Source: Taurinivorans muris (GTDB taxonomy: Bacteria; Desulfobacterota; Desulfovibrionia; Desulfovibrionales; Desulfovibrionaceae). From it: a stretch of DNA of 64,000 nt. Positions 18,377 to 27,400 of the stretch are shown here, in pieces. The stretch spans positions 2,046,001-2,110,000 of the forward strand of contig NZ_CP065938.1 of the NCBI RefSeq assembly GCF_025232395.1, given 5' to 3'. The stretch's first letter is position 1. The number at the start of each line of letters is the position of its first letter. The translations under genes were made by a program, and so were the position numbers. The notes beneath the pieces were generated by a model that did not search any database, was not told the origin of the DNA, and was given only the letters and a program-made list of their open reading frames with translations.

Positions 18377-19051
18377 TTTGTTTTGAAATTTTTTATCATA
18401 TTGTTTTAATTGTTCTTTTTTTATTAGCACATGGGTCATTCCGCCCACGCCGGTATTCTTTATGTGCCGCAACACGCTTATTGTATCCGGAAAGCGCATT
18501 TCTTCTGTTTCTTCTGAAAAATGCATTAATCGACAGGGGTGAATGACAGCATTTATTTCACTGCCGTTTAGGTATGTTAATCCCACATTAAAAACTTCCC
18601 GTATTTCCTGAAAATTTTTTTCACCGAAAAACGCCAATGCCAATGTTCCGTCAGGATTTAAACGCCGCATGCAGGTTCGTATGAGGGCGGCAGGGTTTTT
18701 GCTCCATTGGATTGCCGCATTGGAAAGGATTAAATCGAAATTCCGTGTCGGTTCATAATCTTGCAGCATATCCATGTCAAAGACCGTGTAGAGCAGTTTC
18801 GGGAATTTATTTTGCAGTAACTCGCCGTATTCCGGAACAATATCAAGGGCATGGTATTGTTCAAAAGAGCATTTCGCATAAATGTGCTTTGTCAGCGTGC
18901 CTGTGCCGCACCCGATTTCTAAAATGATTTTATAGGAATTGCCAAGCATTGAGGCTAATTTTTCCGCCATGTTCCTTTGAATGAAAGCATTGTCTTCATA
19001 GGTGGAACGGCTTTCATAAAAATTTTTCCGTATTGTGTTCAGCTTAAGCAT
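18332..19051 (-). CDS. bioC: Malonyl-[acyl-carrier protein] O-methyltransferase
   Basis: 239 residues, class I SAM methyltransferase with motif I EIGCGTGTLT near residue 45 and the BioC N-terminal FYESRSTYEDNAFIQRNMAEKL. It methylates the free carboxyl of malonyl-ACP so that the fatty-acid machinery can build pimeloyl-ACP methyl ester. Its start overlaps the bioG stop by 8 bases (ATGCTTAA). The 3' end runs 45 bases into the 3' end of bioD on the opposite strand. Confidence 0.9.
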   Translation of the reverse strand: MLKLNTIRKNFYESRSTYEDNAFIQRNMAEKLASMLGNSYKIILEIGCGTGTLTKHIYAKCSFEQYHALDIVPEYGELLQNKFPKLLYTVFDMDMLQDYEPTRNFDLILSNAAIQWSKNPAALIRTCMRRLNPDGTLALAFFGEKNFQEIREVFNVGLTYLNGSEINAVIHPCRLMHFSEETEEMRFPDTISVLRHIKNTGVGGMTHVLIKKEQLKQYDKKFQNKLTYHPLYLILKNSG

Positions 19052-19670
19052 CGAGTATTTCCTGCCAGCATGAAAAGAGGTGGAAAGGGTAGTGTTTGCA
19101 GTTGAGTGAAATAATTTTTTTTGCGTTTTTTGACCAATGCTTTTCTTGGGCTTTGGGCGGAAAAATGCTGTCTTGGCTAGCTATGAAAGCGCAGTCGAAA
19201 AAGGTAGCTTTTGGTAAATCATAACCTTGTATCGCAATAAGTTCTTGCCGCAATTCTGTTGCGGAACGGCTCGTATCCATGGCGAAACCGATTTTTTTGG
19301 AAAACAGGGGAAGCGTTTTTTCGGAAAAACTGTCGATGGTGAGGGTATAGATTTTTGGCGCTATTCCTTCGCCTGCGTCTATGGGATTTCCGGTGCCGCA
19401 AAAAGCAATTTTTTTTGTAAAGGGAAGCTGCAGCAGACTGCTCATATAAACGCCCATGGACCACGCAATCAAATAGATTTTTGCATAACCGGAAAAATTA
19501 GATTGCGGCACTTCCCTATTTTGATAATCAAAAAAATGCAGACAATCGAATGCGCGGGTTCGGGCGTTTTCCGCCGTCAAATGCTCAATACTTTTGCTTG
19601 TCATGCCCCAGCCGTTGAAAAAAAGGATAAGGCTGTCGCTTTTGTTTTGCGTTAACCATTCACAGCGCAT
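19044..19670 (-). CDS. bioG: Pimeloyl-[acyl-carrier protein] methyl ester esterase, BioG type
   Basis: About 208 residues of the DUF452/BioG alpha/beta hydrolase family: ILFFNGWGMTSKSIEHL at the start, the nucleophile serine in LIAWSMGVYMSS, and a C-terminal HYPFHLFSCWQEIL carrying the likely catalytic histidine. It releases pimeloyl-ACP from its methyl ester, ending the BioC cycle. I chose the internal Met (MRCEWLTQNKSD); a further 20 upstream residues in the same frame would be read inside bioF and do not resemble the family. The gene is flanked by bioF and bioC on the same strand. Confidence 0.87.
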   Translation of the reverse strand: MRCEWLTQNKSDSLILFFNGWGMTSKSIEHLTAENARTRAFDCLHFFDYQNREVPQSNFSGYAKIYLIAWSMGVYMSSLLQLPFTKKIAFCGTGNPIDAGEGIAPKIYTLTIDSFSEKTLPLFSKKIGFAMDTSRSATELRQELIAIQGYDLPKATFFDCAFIASQDSIFPPKAQEKHWSKNAKKIISLNCKHYPFHLFSCWQEILDA

Positions 19671-20791
19671 TCGTATGCTTCCATTTCTGAAAAAAGACGA
19701 GCCAGTTCTTCCTTCGGCATATCGGCGCAAAGGGAAAGGCGTAAGCGGGCAGTGTGCAAAGGGACGGTGGGAGGGCGGACAGGCAAGACAAAAAAGCCTT
19801 TTTTCCGCAAATGGTTCGCCATATTGACAGCATCTTCATTTTCTCCGATGACGGCGGGCACAATGTGGGAAGAAAGTGAAAATTCCGAAAGAAGTTTTTT
19901 GAGTTTTTTCTGTTGTTCCAAAATATGGGTAAAATTTTGCGTCAGCAGAAATTCCGTCCATAAAACCTGTATGGGGGCAAGGGCTGTTGAAAAAATAAAC
20001 GTTGGGGCATGATTGATGAGTTTGTCAATAATCTTTTTGTCAGCAACGCAAAAAGCGCCTTGCGAGCCAAGGGCTTTTCCAAGAGCCGCCATGACAATAT
20101 CGATATGGGGAAGAACATTTTTTTCTTCCGTGCACAAGCCTTGGGCGTTTTCGCCTAAAACACCTGTTCCGTGCGCTTCGTCAAGCATGAGCAGGCATTG
20201 ATATTTTTCTTTGAGGCTGATTAAATCGTTCAAAGAGGCTTTGTCTCCGTCCATGGAAAAAACCGATTCGGAAACAATCAATGCGTTTTTATAGGAAGAA
20301 CGGTGCTTTTTGAGCAAGTCCTCAAGGTGACCGCAGTCCAAATGCTTGTAGCGAAAATAATCCGCATCGCTTTGGCGTATGCCGGCAAGTATGCTGTTAT
20401 GATTGAGTTTGTCGGAAAAAATGCAGTCGCCTTTTTGCATTAATCCCGTGATGATGCCTAAATTGGCGTGATAGCCGGAATTGAAAAGAAGGGCGGATTC
20501 TTTTTCAAACCACTTTGCCAAAAATGTTTCCAAACGCGTATACGGGGCGGTATTTCCGCTTAAAAGGCGGGAAGAGGAAGAGGAAAAAAGGGCTTCCCGG
20601 TACAGATTTTTTGTAAAGGGATTTTGTTTTTTCAGAATTTGTTCAAGAAAACTGTTCCGCAGGTGTTCATTCGTACCGATATTCAAATAGTCGTTGGAGG
20701 AAAAATTGAGGTATTTTTTTTCGTTTCCGAAGATGTAAATTTCTTGTCTGTGTGTTGTGGGGGAAAGTGTTCTTATTGTGCTTGCGTCCAT
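19652..20791 (-). CDS. bioF: 8-amino-7-oxononanoate synthase
   Basis: 379 residues of the alpha-oxoamine synthase family. NFSSNDYLNIG, the hydrophobic SGYHANLGIITGLM, LMLDEAHGTGVLG (cofactor aspartate) and the Schiff-base lysine in MAALGKALGSQGAF are all in place. It condenses pimeloyl-ACP with alanine to KAPA. It heads the bioF-bioG-bioC transcript on the minus strand, convergent with bioA-bioD. bioB is not in the window, and no clear BirA-type operator was seen upstream. Confidence 0.95.
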   Translation of the reverse strand: MDASTIRTLSPTTHRQEIYIFGNEKKYLNFSSNDYLNIGTNEHLRNSFLEQILKKQNPFTKNLYREALFSSSSSRLLSGNTAPYTRLETFLAKWFEKESALLFNSGYHANLGIITGLMQKGDCIFSDKLNHNSILAGIRQSDADYFRYKHLDCGHLEDLLKKHRSSYKNALIVSESVFSMDGDKASLNDLISLKEKYQCLLMLDEAHGTGVLGENAQGLCTEEKNVLPHIDIVMAALGKALGSQGAFCVADKKIIDKLINHAPTFIFSTALAPIQVLWTEFLLTQNFTHILEQQKKLKKLLSEFSLSSHIVPAVIGENEDAVNMANHLRKKGFFVLPVRPPTVPLHTARLRLSLCADMPKEELARLFSEMEAYECAVNG

Positions 20792-20929
20792 GTCTTTTTG
20801 TGCGTTTTCTTTGCGTGCTTGTCAAGAAAAATTAATTGTTCTTGCCCGGTATGCCGTTTTTTTCTTGCTTGGTTATGGTTTTAATGCTAAAGTAATCCTG
20901 CCTTGAAATCTTATAAGGAGTATACACTA

Positions 20930-22351
20930 ATGCCTAAGATGCGTTTTTTATTGCCTTTATTGGCTGTAATGCTTTTGCTTCCGTCTGCTGCCTTCGCGGC
21001 TCATGGACATCCGACCTTTCCAAAGGATTTGGAACTTTATTGGGTAATTCCGTTTGTCTGCATGCTGCTTTCCATTGCTATCGGACCTTTGGCCGTGCCT
21101 CATTTCTGGCATCACCATTTTGGTAAAGTCGCGTTATTCTGGGGGCTCGCTTTTTTGGTTCCTGCAACATTCATACTCGGTTTCGACCTTGTGAGCTTTT
21201 ATGCCGTTGAAACCATTTTGCTTGAATATCTGCCTTTCATCATTCTTTTACTTGCTCTTTTCACTGCCGCAGGCGGTATCCGCTTAAAAGGAACATTGGT
21301 CGGAACTCCTGCCGTCAATACGGGACTTTTGGCTTTCGGTACCATTATCGCCAGCTGGATTGGTACGACAGGCGCCGCAATGCTCCTTATCCGTCCTCTT
21401 CTTCGTGCCAATAAACACCGCAAATACCAGGTGCACCAAGTCGTGTTCTTCATTTTCTTGGTTGCGAATATCGGCGGGTCTTTGACTCCTCTTGGTGATC
21501 CTCCGCTTTTCTTAGGCTTTTTGAAAGGTGTCAGCTTCTTCTGGACAACAGTGCACCTTTTTGTAAAAACCGCATTTATTTCCGTTTTGTTATTGGCGAT
21601 TTATTTTGTCATCGATACCGTTCTTTTCAAAAAAGAAGGTTCTCCGATTCCTGCTTCTTCCGCCAATGCTGAAAAACTCGGCTTGGACGGCAAGATCAAC
21701 CTTTTGTTTGTCGCTTGTATCGTAGGGCTTGTTCTTCTGAGCGGTTCATGGAACCCCGGCGTGACGTTCCATGTATACGGCATTCCTGTCGAATTGCAAA
21801 ACGTTGTCCGTGATTTGTGCTTGCTCGGCGTTGTGTTCTTATCCATGAAGTTTACTTCCAAGGAATGCCGCGAACTCAATGATTTCAACTGGGAACCGAT
21901 TGCGGAAGTCGCAAAGCTCTTTATCGGCATTTTCTTAAGCATGATTCCCGCCCTTGCTATTTTGCGCGCAGGCACTGAAGGCAGCCTTGCAAGCCTTATC
22001 AGCATGGTTTCCGATCCGGCGACAGGCGAACCGCTCAACTATATGTATTTCTGGCTTACCGGTATTTTGTCCTCATTCTTGGACAATGCTCCGACCTACC
22101 TCGTATTCTTCAATACCGCCGGCGGCGACGCCGCATACCTTATGCAGCATGTGGGCACGCTTGCCGCAATTTCCGCCGGTGCGGTATTTATGGGTGCTGT
22201 AACGTATATTGGTAATGCTCCTAACTTTATGGTTCGTTCCATTGCTGAAAACAGCGGCGTGAAGATGCCCAGCTTCTTCGGCTACATGCTTTGGTCCATC
22301 GGTATTTTGTGGCCGATTTTCATTCTTACCACCTTTATTTTCTTTGTATAA
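20930..22351 (+). CDS. Sodium:proton antiporter (NhaD/ArsB-like ion transporter)
   Basis: About 473 residues, strongly hydrophobic with roughly twelve predicted spans. After a leader-like first segment (MRFLLPLLAVMLLLPSAAFA) come GGSLTPLGDPPLFLGFLKG and SSFLDNAPTYLVFFNTAGG, the paired half-repeat motifs of the ion transporter superfamily; NhaD members have the same LGDPPL/DNAPT pattern. A Na+/H+ exchange role in the inner membrane is inferred from family. ATG 20930 follows AAGGAG by 10 bases; an in-frame TTG at 20903 precedes that site. The gene is monocistronic with its own terminator. Confidence 0.8.
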   Translation: MPKMRFLLPLLAVMLLLPSAAFAAHGHPTFPKDLELYWVIPFVCMLLSIAIGPLAVPHFWHHHFGKVALFWGLAFLVPATFILGFDLVSFYAVETILLEYLPFIILLLALFTAAGGIRLKGTLVGTPAVNTGLLAFGTIIASWIGTTGAAMLLIRPLLRANKHRKYQVHQVVFFIFLVANIGGSLTPLGDPPLFLGFLKGVSFFWTTVHLFVKTAFISVLLLAIYFVIDTVLFKKEGSPIPASSANAEKLGLDGKINLLFVACIVGLVLLSGSWNPGVTFHVYGIPVELQNVVRDLCLLGVVFLSMKFTSKECRELNDFNWEPIAEVAKLFIGIFLSMIPALAILRAGTEGSLASLISMVSDPATGEPLNYMYFWLTGILSSFLDNAPTYLVFFNTAGGDAAYLMQHVGTLAAISAGAVFMGAVTYIGNAPNFMVRSIAENSGVKMPSFFGYMLWSIGILWPIFILTTFIFFV

Positions 22352-22400
22352 GAAGATTGATAGAAATGAAAAAGCCGATGTGACGGCTTGAAAAAAAAAC

Positions 22401-22429
22401 GGTATAGTGTGAAACTATACCATTTTTTC
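22401..22429 (+). terminator. Rho-independent terminator after the antiporter gene
   Basis: GGTATAGT / ACTATACC stem with a 5-base loop followed by ATTTTTT. A weaker AAGCCG/CGGCTT stem precedes it at about 22367. Confidence 0.75.
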
Positions 22430-22512
22430 ATAGGTTGTGCGTTTTTTTAAAATGAACATATTTTACAAGAATTATTCATGGGACAATGGTAGACGGAGAG
22501 AAAAGAGGTTGT

Positions 22513-23352
22513 ATGAAGAAAGGAATGCGGACAGCCGTTTATGACAGCGGATTATGCATAGAAGCGTATTGCTTCAATGGTATCGTCCAGCCTTTTCCCA
22601 ACCATTTTCATGAATATTATGTGCTCGGATTGGTTGGGGAAGGGGAACGGCTTTTATTTTGTAACAATAAGAAATCTCAGCTAAAAAAAGGAAGCATTCT
22701 TTTGTTTAATCCCGAAGATACCCATGGGTGCAGGCAAAATGACGAAAGGACCTTTGCATACCGCTGTTTCAATATTTCCCGAAAAAGAATGCTTGAATTA
22801 ACCGAGGAAATTACCGGAAAGCGAAAACTTCCCCTGTTTTCACGAAATGTTTTTTATCATGCTGAAATAATGTATTATTTTTATTCATTGCATGAAAAAA
22901 TAATGAATGGCGCTTCTGATTTTGAAAAAGAAGAGGGAATATTGTTTCTTATTTCCGCATTGATACGGAATTACGGGAGGTTTTGTGAAACTGCTTTGCC
23001 TGAATGCGGGGAACAAGTCAAAAAAGCATGTGAATTTATGCGGGAACAGTATGGCGGGCGGATTAGTTTGGAAGAACTATGCCGGCATGCGGGATTGAGC
23101 AAATCAACCTTACTGCGGGCTTTCATAAAGGAAAAAGGAATTTCACCGTATCGGTATTTGGAGGCCGTGCGCGTCAATGAAGCAAAAATATTATTGGAAA
23201 AAGGAATACCGCCCGCAGATGTCGCCTGTCAAACCGGATTTTTTGACCAAAGCCATTTCACGCATTATTTTAACAAGCTTATCGGAATCAGTCCCGGTGC
23301 GTATCACGGAATTTTTTCCGGCATAGGCAAAAGAGGCAGACATGACGGATAA
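22513..23352 (+). CDS. AraC-family transcriptional regulator
   Basis: About 279 residues. The N-terminal half is a cupin-type sensing domain (PFPNHFHEYYVLGLVGEGERLL, then KKGSILLFNPEDTHGC). The C-terminal 100 residues hold two helix-turn-helix motifs (LEELCRHAGLSKSTLLRAFIKEKG, then DVACQTGFFDQSHFTHYFNKLIGISPGAY). ATG 22513 is chosen from GAGG five bases upstream. The EamA transporter gene overlaps its 3' end by 11 bases, so it probably controls that exporter; the ligand is unknown. Confidence 0.88.
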   Translation: MKKGMRTAVYDSGLCIEAYCFNGIVQPFPNHFHEYYVLGLVGEGERLLFCNNKKSQLKKGSILLFNPEDTHGCRQNDERTFAYRCFNISRKRMLELTEEITGKRKLPLFSRNVFYHAEIMYYFYSLHEKIMNGASDFEKEEGILFLISALIRNYGRFCETALPECGEQVKKACEFMREQYGGRISLEELCRHAGLSKSTLLRAFIKEKGISPYRYLEAVRVNEAKILLEKGIPPADVACQTGFFDQSHFTHYFNKLIGISPGAYHGIFSGIGKRGRHDG

Positions 23353-24232
23353 AAGCAAGATAATCGGGCACTTGGCTGCTGTGTTCACAATCATCATATG
23401 GGGAACGACATTCATTTCAACAAAAATTCTTTTGGAAGGTTTCCTGCCTGTTGAAATTTTATTTTTCCGCTTTGTAATAGGGTATACCGCATTATTGCTA
23501 TTGTATCCGAAAAAATTGAAAGTAACGAACCGTAAGCACGAACCGGTCTTTGTTTTTGCCGGATTATGCGGAATATGCCTGTATTATTTATTGGAAAATA
23601 TTGCATTGACCTTTACGTTTGCTTCCAATGTCGGCGTTATCATGTCCACGGCACCTTTTTTCACAGCGATTTTATCACATCTGTTTTTTATTTCAGAAGA
23701 AAAATTGCGGCTGCGTTTTTTTATCGGTTTTGTTTGCGCAATGGTCGGAATAATTTTTATCAGTTATAACGGAATGAAATTCACTCTTGATCCTTTAGGG
23801 GATTTTCTCGCTCTCAGCGCGGCTCTTGTTTGGGCATGCTATTCACTTTTAGTCAGAAAAATCAGCAAGATGGGGTATCCTGTTTTTCTTTCCACAAGAA
23901 GGACGTTTTTTTATGGAATCATATTTATGATACCGGCAGCGTGGTTTTCGGATTTTCGTTTGGATTTGTTTCGTTTCACGCATTCCATCTATTTATTTAA
24001 TATGATATTCTTAGGTCTCGGGGCTTCGGCGTTCTGTTTTGTGACTTGGAATTTTGCAGTCAGGGAATTGGGGACGGTAAAAACCAGCGTTTATATTTAT
24101 TTGGTTCCGGTGATAACCGTTTTCACTTCCGCGCTTGTTTTAAAAGAGCGATTGACGGCATTAATGGGAATAGGCGCGGCATTGACCTTGGCAGGCTTGA
24201 TTTTATCGGAACAAAAAGCCGGAAAAAAATAA
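23342..24232 (+). CDS. EamA/DMT-family transporter
   Basis: 296 residues with about ten hydrophobic segments in two EamA repeats, starting GHLAAVFTIIIWGTTFISTKILLEG. The family exports small metabolites such as amino acids or takes up nucleotide-sugar-like compounds; the substrate cannot be predicted. Overlap with the AraC gene places both on one transcript. Confidence 0.85.
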   Translation: MTDKSKIIGHLAAVFTIIIWGTTFISTKILLEGFLPVEILFFRFVIGYTALLLLYPKKLKVTNRKHEPVFVFAGLCGICLYYLLENIALTFTFASNVGVIMSTAPFFTAILSHLFFISEEKLRLRFFIGFVCAMVGIIFISYNGMKFTLDPLGDFLALSAALVWACYSLLVRKISKMGYPVFLSTRRTFFYGIIFMIPAAWFSDFRLDLFRFTHSIYLFNMIFLGLGASAFCFVTWNFAVRELGTVKTSVYIYLVPVITVFTSALVLKERLTALMGIGAALTLAGLILSEQKAGKK

Positions 24233-24295
24233 TTTCACAGATAATCTCAGGGCACGGTGAAAAGCGTGTTCGTACGGGGTGAAATTTATTTTTTT
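24223..24295. terminator. Long-range inverted repeat between convergent EamA and folE2 genes
   Basis: AAAAAAATAATTTCAC (24223-24238) and GTGAAATTTATTTTTTT (24279-24295) are complementary except for one bulge and enclose about 40 bases. Both orientations end in a T tract, so it may stop transcription from both sides. Confidence 0.35.
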
Positions 24296-24301
24296 CAACA
24301 G

Positions 24302-25108
24302 TTATTTTTTTTCAATCATGGCGAAGGCATTATGCCCATGAATGGATTCACAGCTTTCCACAATGACGGTATACCATTCCACATGTTCATGCTTATCCAG
24401 TTGATAGGCGACTGTCCGCACCACGTCTTCCACAAAATAGGCATTTTCATAGGCTTGCTCCGTGACAAATTTTTCATCAGGGCGTTTTAAAACGGCATAA
24501 ATCGGGGCGGAACCGGCTTGTTCGGCGATATGGACAAATTCTTCTATCCAAGAAAATTTGGAAAGTTTGATGTGCATTTTGATATAGGTGCGCTGCCCGT
24601 GCGCTCCGTATTTGCTGATGGCTTTGGAACAAGGGCAGACTGTTGTCACGGGCACTTCTATTTCAATAAGAAAAGCGGGCTTGTCCCATGTTTTATCCCA
24701 TTCGCCCGTAAAGCGGCATTGATAAGAAACAGGCGCGGCGGCATGGCTTACCGGGGCTTTTTTGGTGATAAAATAAGGAAAATTGAAACTGAGATAGGCT
24801 TTTTGGGCATTGAGCTTGTTCCGCACTTGTTCAAGCAGGTTTTTGAGCGAGGCGTAATCAAGCTTTTCTTCCGAGTTTTCCCGCCATTCTTCAAGCGCTT
24901 CTATAAATCGGCTCATGTGCGTGCCTTTGAAGTCAGCCGGCAAATCCACACTCATATCAACTTTTGCAATACTGTGCTGTTTTTCGTTGGCAAGGTCGCG
25001 GACGACAAGAGGAATATGGAAGTCTTTTATTCCGACTTTATCAATGGCCAAAGGGTGTTTCGCCTTTGTGCTTTGTATATCTTCCAAAGGAGCGCAGTAA
25101 TTTTTCAT
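24302..25108 (-). CDS. folE2: GTP cyclohydrolase I, type IB (FolE2)
   Basis: 268 residues of the COG1469 family. The motif VCPCSKAISKYGAHGQRTYI carries the catalytic cysteine and is diagnostic for FolE2. It opens GTP to 7,8-dihydroneopterin triphosphate for folate and related pterins or queuosine. FolE2 can use metals other than zinc, unlike FolE1. It lies 8 bases downstream of nikR and ends the five-gene minus-strand run, so its expression is tied to a metal-sensing gene. Confidence 0.94.
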   Translation of the reverse strand: MKNYCAPLEDIQSTKAKHPLAIDKVGIKDFHIPLVVRDLANEKQHSIAKVDMSVDLPADFKGTHMSRFIEALEEWRENSEEKLDYASLKNLLEQVRNKLNAQKAYLSFNFPYFITKKAPVSHAAAPVSYQCRFTGEWDKTWDKPAFLIEIEVPVTTVCPCSKAISKYGAHGQRTYIKMHIKLSKFSWIEEFVHIAEQAGSAPIYAVLKRPDEKFVTEQAYENAYFVEDVVRTVAYQLDKHEHVEWYTVIVESCESIHGHNAFAMIEKK

Positions 25109-25116
25109 AATGAACC

Positions 25117-25587
25117 TTAATTATGATTGTGTTTGCCTGTGTGGCAGTGTTTATCATGCGTATGGCAGGAGTTTGCAAGGGTGTCGATGCTTGTTATGGC
25201 GAGATTCGCTTTTAAAACGCCGCGGGCGGTGGAAAGCTTGTCTGCTAGTTCCTGTACTTTACAGTTTCGTCCTTTTAAAATCATCACTTCAAGGCAGTGG
25301 TGCAGGTCTAAATGCACATGCAGGCTTGTCATCACGATTTCATGGACTTCATGCTGCAGCCCGGTAAGTTTTTTTGATAAATCGCTGTTGTGGTGATCGT
25401 AAATGACGCTGAGCACGCCGCTGACATTAGCGTCGGGATTTGTGTTCGCTTCTTCCTGCAAAGCATTCCGCATGCATTGGCGCAAGGCGTCGGAGCGGTT
25501 GGCAAAGCCTTTTTCTTTGCTGAGAGTGTCAAAAGCTTCCACAAGCGCGGTTTCAATGGAAACGCCGAAGCGTGTGATTTCACTCAT
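25117..25587 (-). CDS. nikR: Nickel-responsive transcriptional regulator NikR
   Basis: 156 residues. A ribbon-helix-helix DNA-binding domain (ITRFGVSIETALVEAFDTL ... RSDALRQCMR) is joined to an ACT-like nickel domain. The square-planar nickel ligands are recognisable: His of GLQHEVHE, both His of LHVHLDLHHC, and that Cys. The last 15 residues add a His-rich tail (CHTHDKHCHTGKHNHN) not present in E. coli NikR, possibly a metal buffer. It normally represses nickel uptake genes. It lies 4 bases after ribF and 8 before folE2. Confidence 0.94.
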   Translation of the reverse strand: MSEITRFGVSIETALVEAFDTLSKEKGFANRSDALRQCMRNALQEEANTNPDANVSGVLSVIYDHHNSDLSKKLTGLQHEVHEIVMTSLHVHLDLHHCLEVMILKGRNCKVQELADKLSTARGVLKANLAITSIDTLANSCHTHDKHCHTGKHNHN

Positions 25588-25591
25588 ATCA

Positions 25592-26578
25592 TCACCTGTT
25601 CGCAGTCAATATGGTTTGAATGTTTTGTTTGTCTTCCGTGAGTTGCCGTATGAGTTCCTCTGCGGAATTGAATTTTTTTTCATTCCGCAGAAAATCATAA
25701 AAAGAAATTTCTATCTCGCAATCATAAATATCCGCGTCAAAGTCAAAAATGAAGGTTTCAATGCTTCGGCAATCATTATTGAATGTCGGATTATAGCCTA
25801 TATTCGTCATTCCGAAAAATTCCGGACTTTGCATATTTTCTGTAAAACGGGGATCGAGGATTTTTACTTTTGTCGCGTAGACCCCGTTTTTAGGCACGAT
25901 AAGCGTATCTTCCAACAAATTGGCAGTTGGAAAGCCTAAAAGTTTTCCTCCTCTGTTGAAACCGTGCTGTACAGTTCCCGACAAATGATACGCATAACCA
26001 AGCATGGCGTTCGCTTTTTTTATATCGGCGGATAGAAGGGCTTCGCGGATTTTGGTGGAGCTGATGATTTCTTTATTTTCCAAAAGCACCGGGGCATGGG
26101 CATAGACGGCGAAACCATATTGTTTCCCAAGTTCTGCAAGTTTTTCTTTTCCCGCTCTGTCCCGTCCTATTTTGAAATCATGCCCGATGAAAAGCATGGC
26201 GATATTGTATTGTCCGGCAAGAAATTCACAAAATTCTTCACTTGTTTTGGCGGCAAACTCTTTTGTGAACGGCAGTTCTTCCACGTTATGCAAAGGAAAA
26301 GCGTTCAAAACGCCGAGCCGTTTTTCATACGTCATGAGCGGAATGTAAAATTTATTGCCCAGCACGCTTGCAGGATGTGGTTTGAACGTCAAAAGGCAGG
26401 AAACGGGATTTGTTTGCATGTCCAAACGGTAATAGGGAATAAGCTCTTGATGTTTTTCAAAAAATTGTTCACGATAGGCGGAAGAAGAGGCAAATTGTAT
26501 TAAATGCTCGATAATATGGCGGTGTCCCAAGTGCACGCCGTCAAAATTGCCGATAGTGAGAATACTGCAAGGTTTCAT
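25592..26578 (-). CDS. ribF: Bifunctional riboflavin kinase / FAD synthetase
   Basis: 328 residues. The N-terminal adenylyltransferase shows GNFDGVHLGHRHII and ISSTKIREALL; the C-terminal kinase shows HGFNRGGKLLGFPTANL and the Thr/Asn pair for Mg-ATP. It makes FMN then FAD in the cytoplasm. A longer than usual loop sits near residues 25-60. It starts one base downstream of the DsbA-like gene and is followed closely by nikR. Confidence 0.94.
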   Translation of the reverse strand: MKPCSILTIGNFDGVHLGHRHIIEHLIQFASSSAYREQFFEKHQELIPYYRLDMQTNPVSCLLTFKPHPASVLGNKFYIPLMTYEKRLGVLNAFPLHNVEELPFTKEFAAKTSEEFCEFLAGQYNIAMLFIGHDFKIGRDRAGKEKLAELGKQYGFAVYAHAPVLLENKEIISSTKIREALLSADIKKANAMLGYAYHLSGTVQHGFNRGGKLLGFPTANLLEDTLIVPKNGVYATKVKILDPRFTENMQSPEFFGMTNIGYNPTFNNDCRSIETFIFDFDADIYDCEIEISFYDFLRNEKKFNSAEELIRQLTEDKQNIQTILTANR

Positions 26579-26579
26579 A

Positions 26580-27362
26580 TTATTTTAAAGAAAACTTCAA
26601 AGCACTTTCCAAAGTGGTTAAATTTTGCGTTCCGACGAGCACGAGATTATTAATGAACAAGTACGGTGTTCCTGTTACCTGGTATTGTTTCGCTTCGCTG
26701 ATATCTTCGTTGATAAGGGCGTCCAGTTCGGCTTTTTTGCTTTCCGCTTCCTTGGCTATGCTTTCCGGATCATAGCCTTGCTGGCGGACGATTTCTTTGA
26801 GGACTTGCAAAGGATTTGCGGCATAGGCTTGTTGATGGACAAAAACCGTATCGTGCAATTGCCATGCTTTTTGGCTGTCTTTTTGATTCATCAAATAGAA
26901 CCAGCGCAGGGCGATTTTGCTGTCGTCATTTTTGGGGTAGGCTTTGAAAACCAATTTTACGTCTTTGTGTTGTTTGATGAACGTTTCGACGGTACCGGCG
27001 GTTTTTTGGCAATAGGTGCATAAGAAATCAGAAAAAACATACAAGGTGTTGGGCGCGTTTTTATCGCCGAGCATGGGGCGTTTTTCGGTCGTAAAATTCT
27101 TTACGATTTTTTTATCCTGCTGCCATTTTGCCTCTAATTCATTGACACGGGCGGATTCGGAGGCGGACGTTATGGTCTGGATGAATTTGCTGTCGTTCTC
27201 TTTCATGATGTCAAAAAGAATTTCCGGATTTTCTTTCAATACTTCGATGAGCATGGCTTTAAACGCTTCTTTGTCCGCCGCAGTTGCTGAAAAAGCCGTT
27301 GATATGACAAGATTTGACAATAAAGCCATTGCCAAAAGCGTGGTGATGAAAAATTTTCTCAT
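26580..27362 (-). CDS. Periplasmic DsbA-family thioredoxin-fold protein
   Basis: 260 residues with a signal peptide (MRKFFITTLLAMALLSNLV, cleavage near TAFSA), an alpha-helical N-terminal region (about 30-95), then a DsbA-like domain. Its redox motif is FLCTYCQKTAG and the cis-Pro loop is VTGTPYLFINN. This layout resembles ScsC/Com1-type DsbA proteins, where the N-terminal part mediates oligomerisation. It probably oxidises or isomerises disulfides in the periplasm. It lies between the HMGL-like gene and ribF on one transcript. Confidence 0.85.
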   Translation of the reverse strand: MRKFFITTLLAMALLSNLVISTAFSATAADKEAFKAMLIEVLKENPEILFDIMKENDSKFIQTITSASESARVNELEAKWQQDKKIVKNFTTEKRPMLGDKNAPNTLYVFSDFLCTYCQKTAGTVETFIKQHKDVKLVFKAYPKNDDSKIALRWFYLMNQKDSQKAWQLHDTVFVHQQAYAANPLQVLKEIVRQQGYDPESIAKEAESKKAELDALINEDISEAKQYQVTGTPYLFINNLVLVGTQNLTTLESALKFSLK

Positions 27363-27400
27363 AATTGTTCTCTGTTTTTTATCTGCAATTCTTTGGGGTT

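Noticed and set aside
20792-20929. CAAGAA/TTCTTG inverted repeat upstream of bioF as a BirA operator
   Set aside because: It lacks the TTGT-AACC/GGTT-ACAA pattern and spacing of BirA sites; it is short and may be chance.
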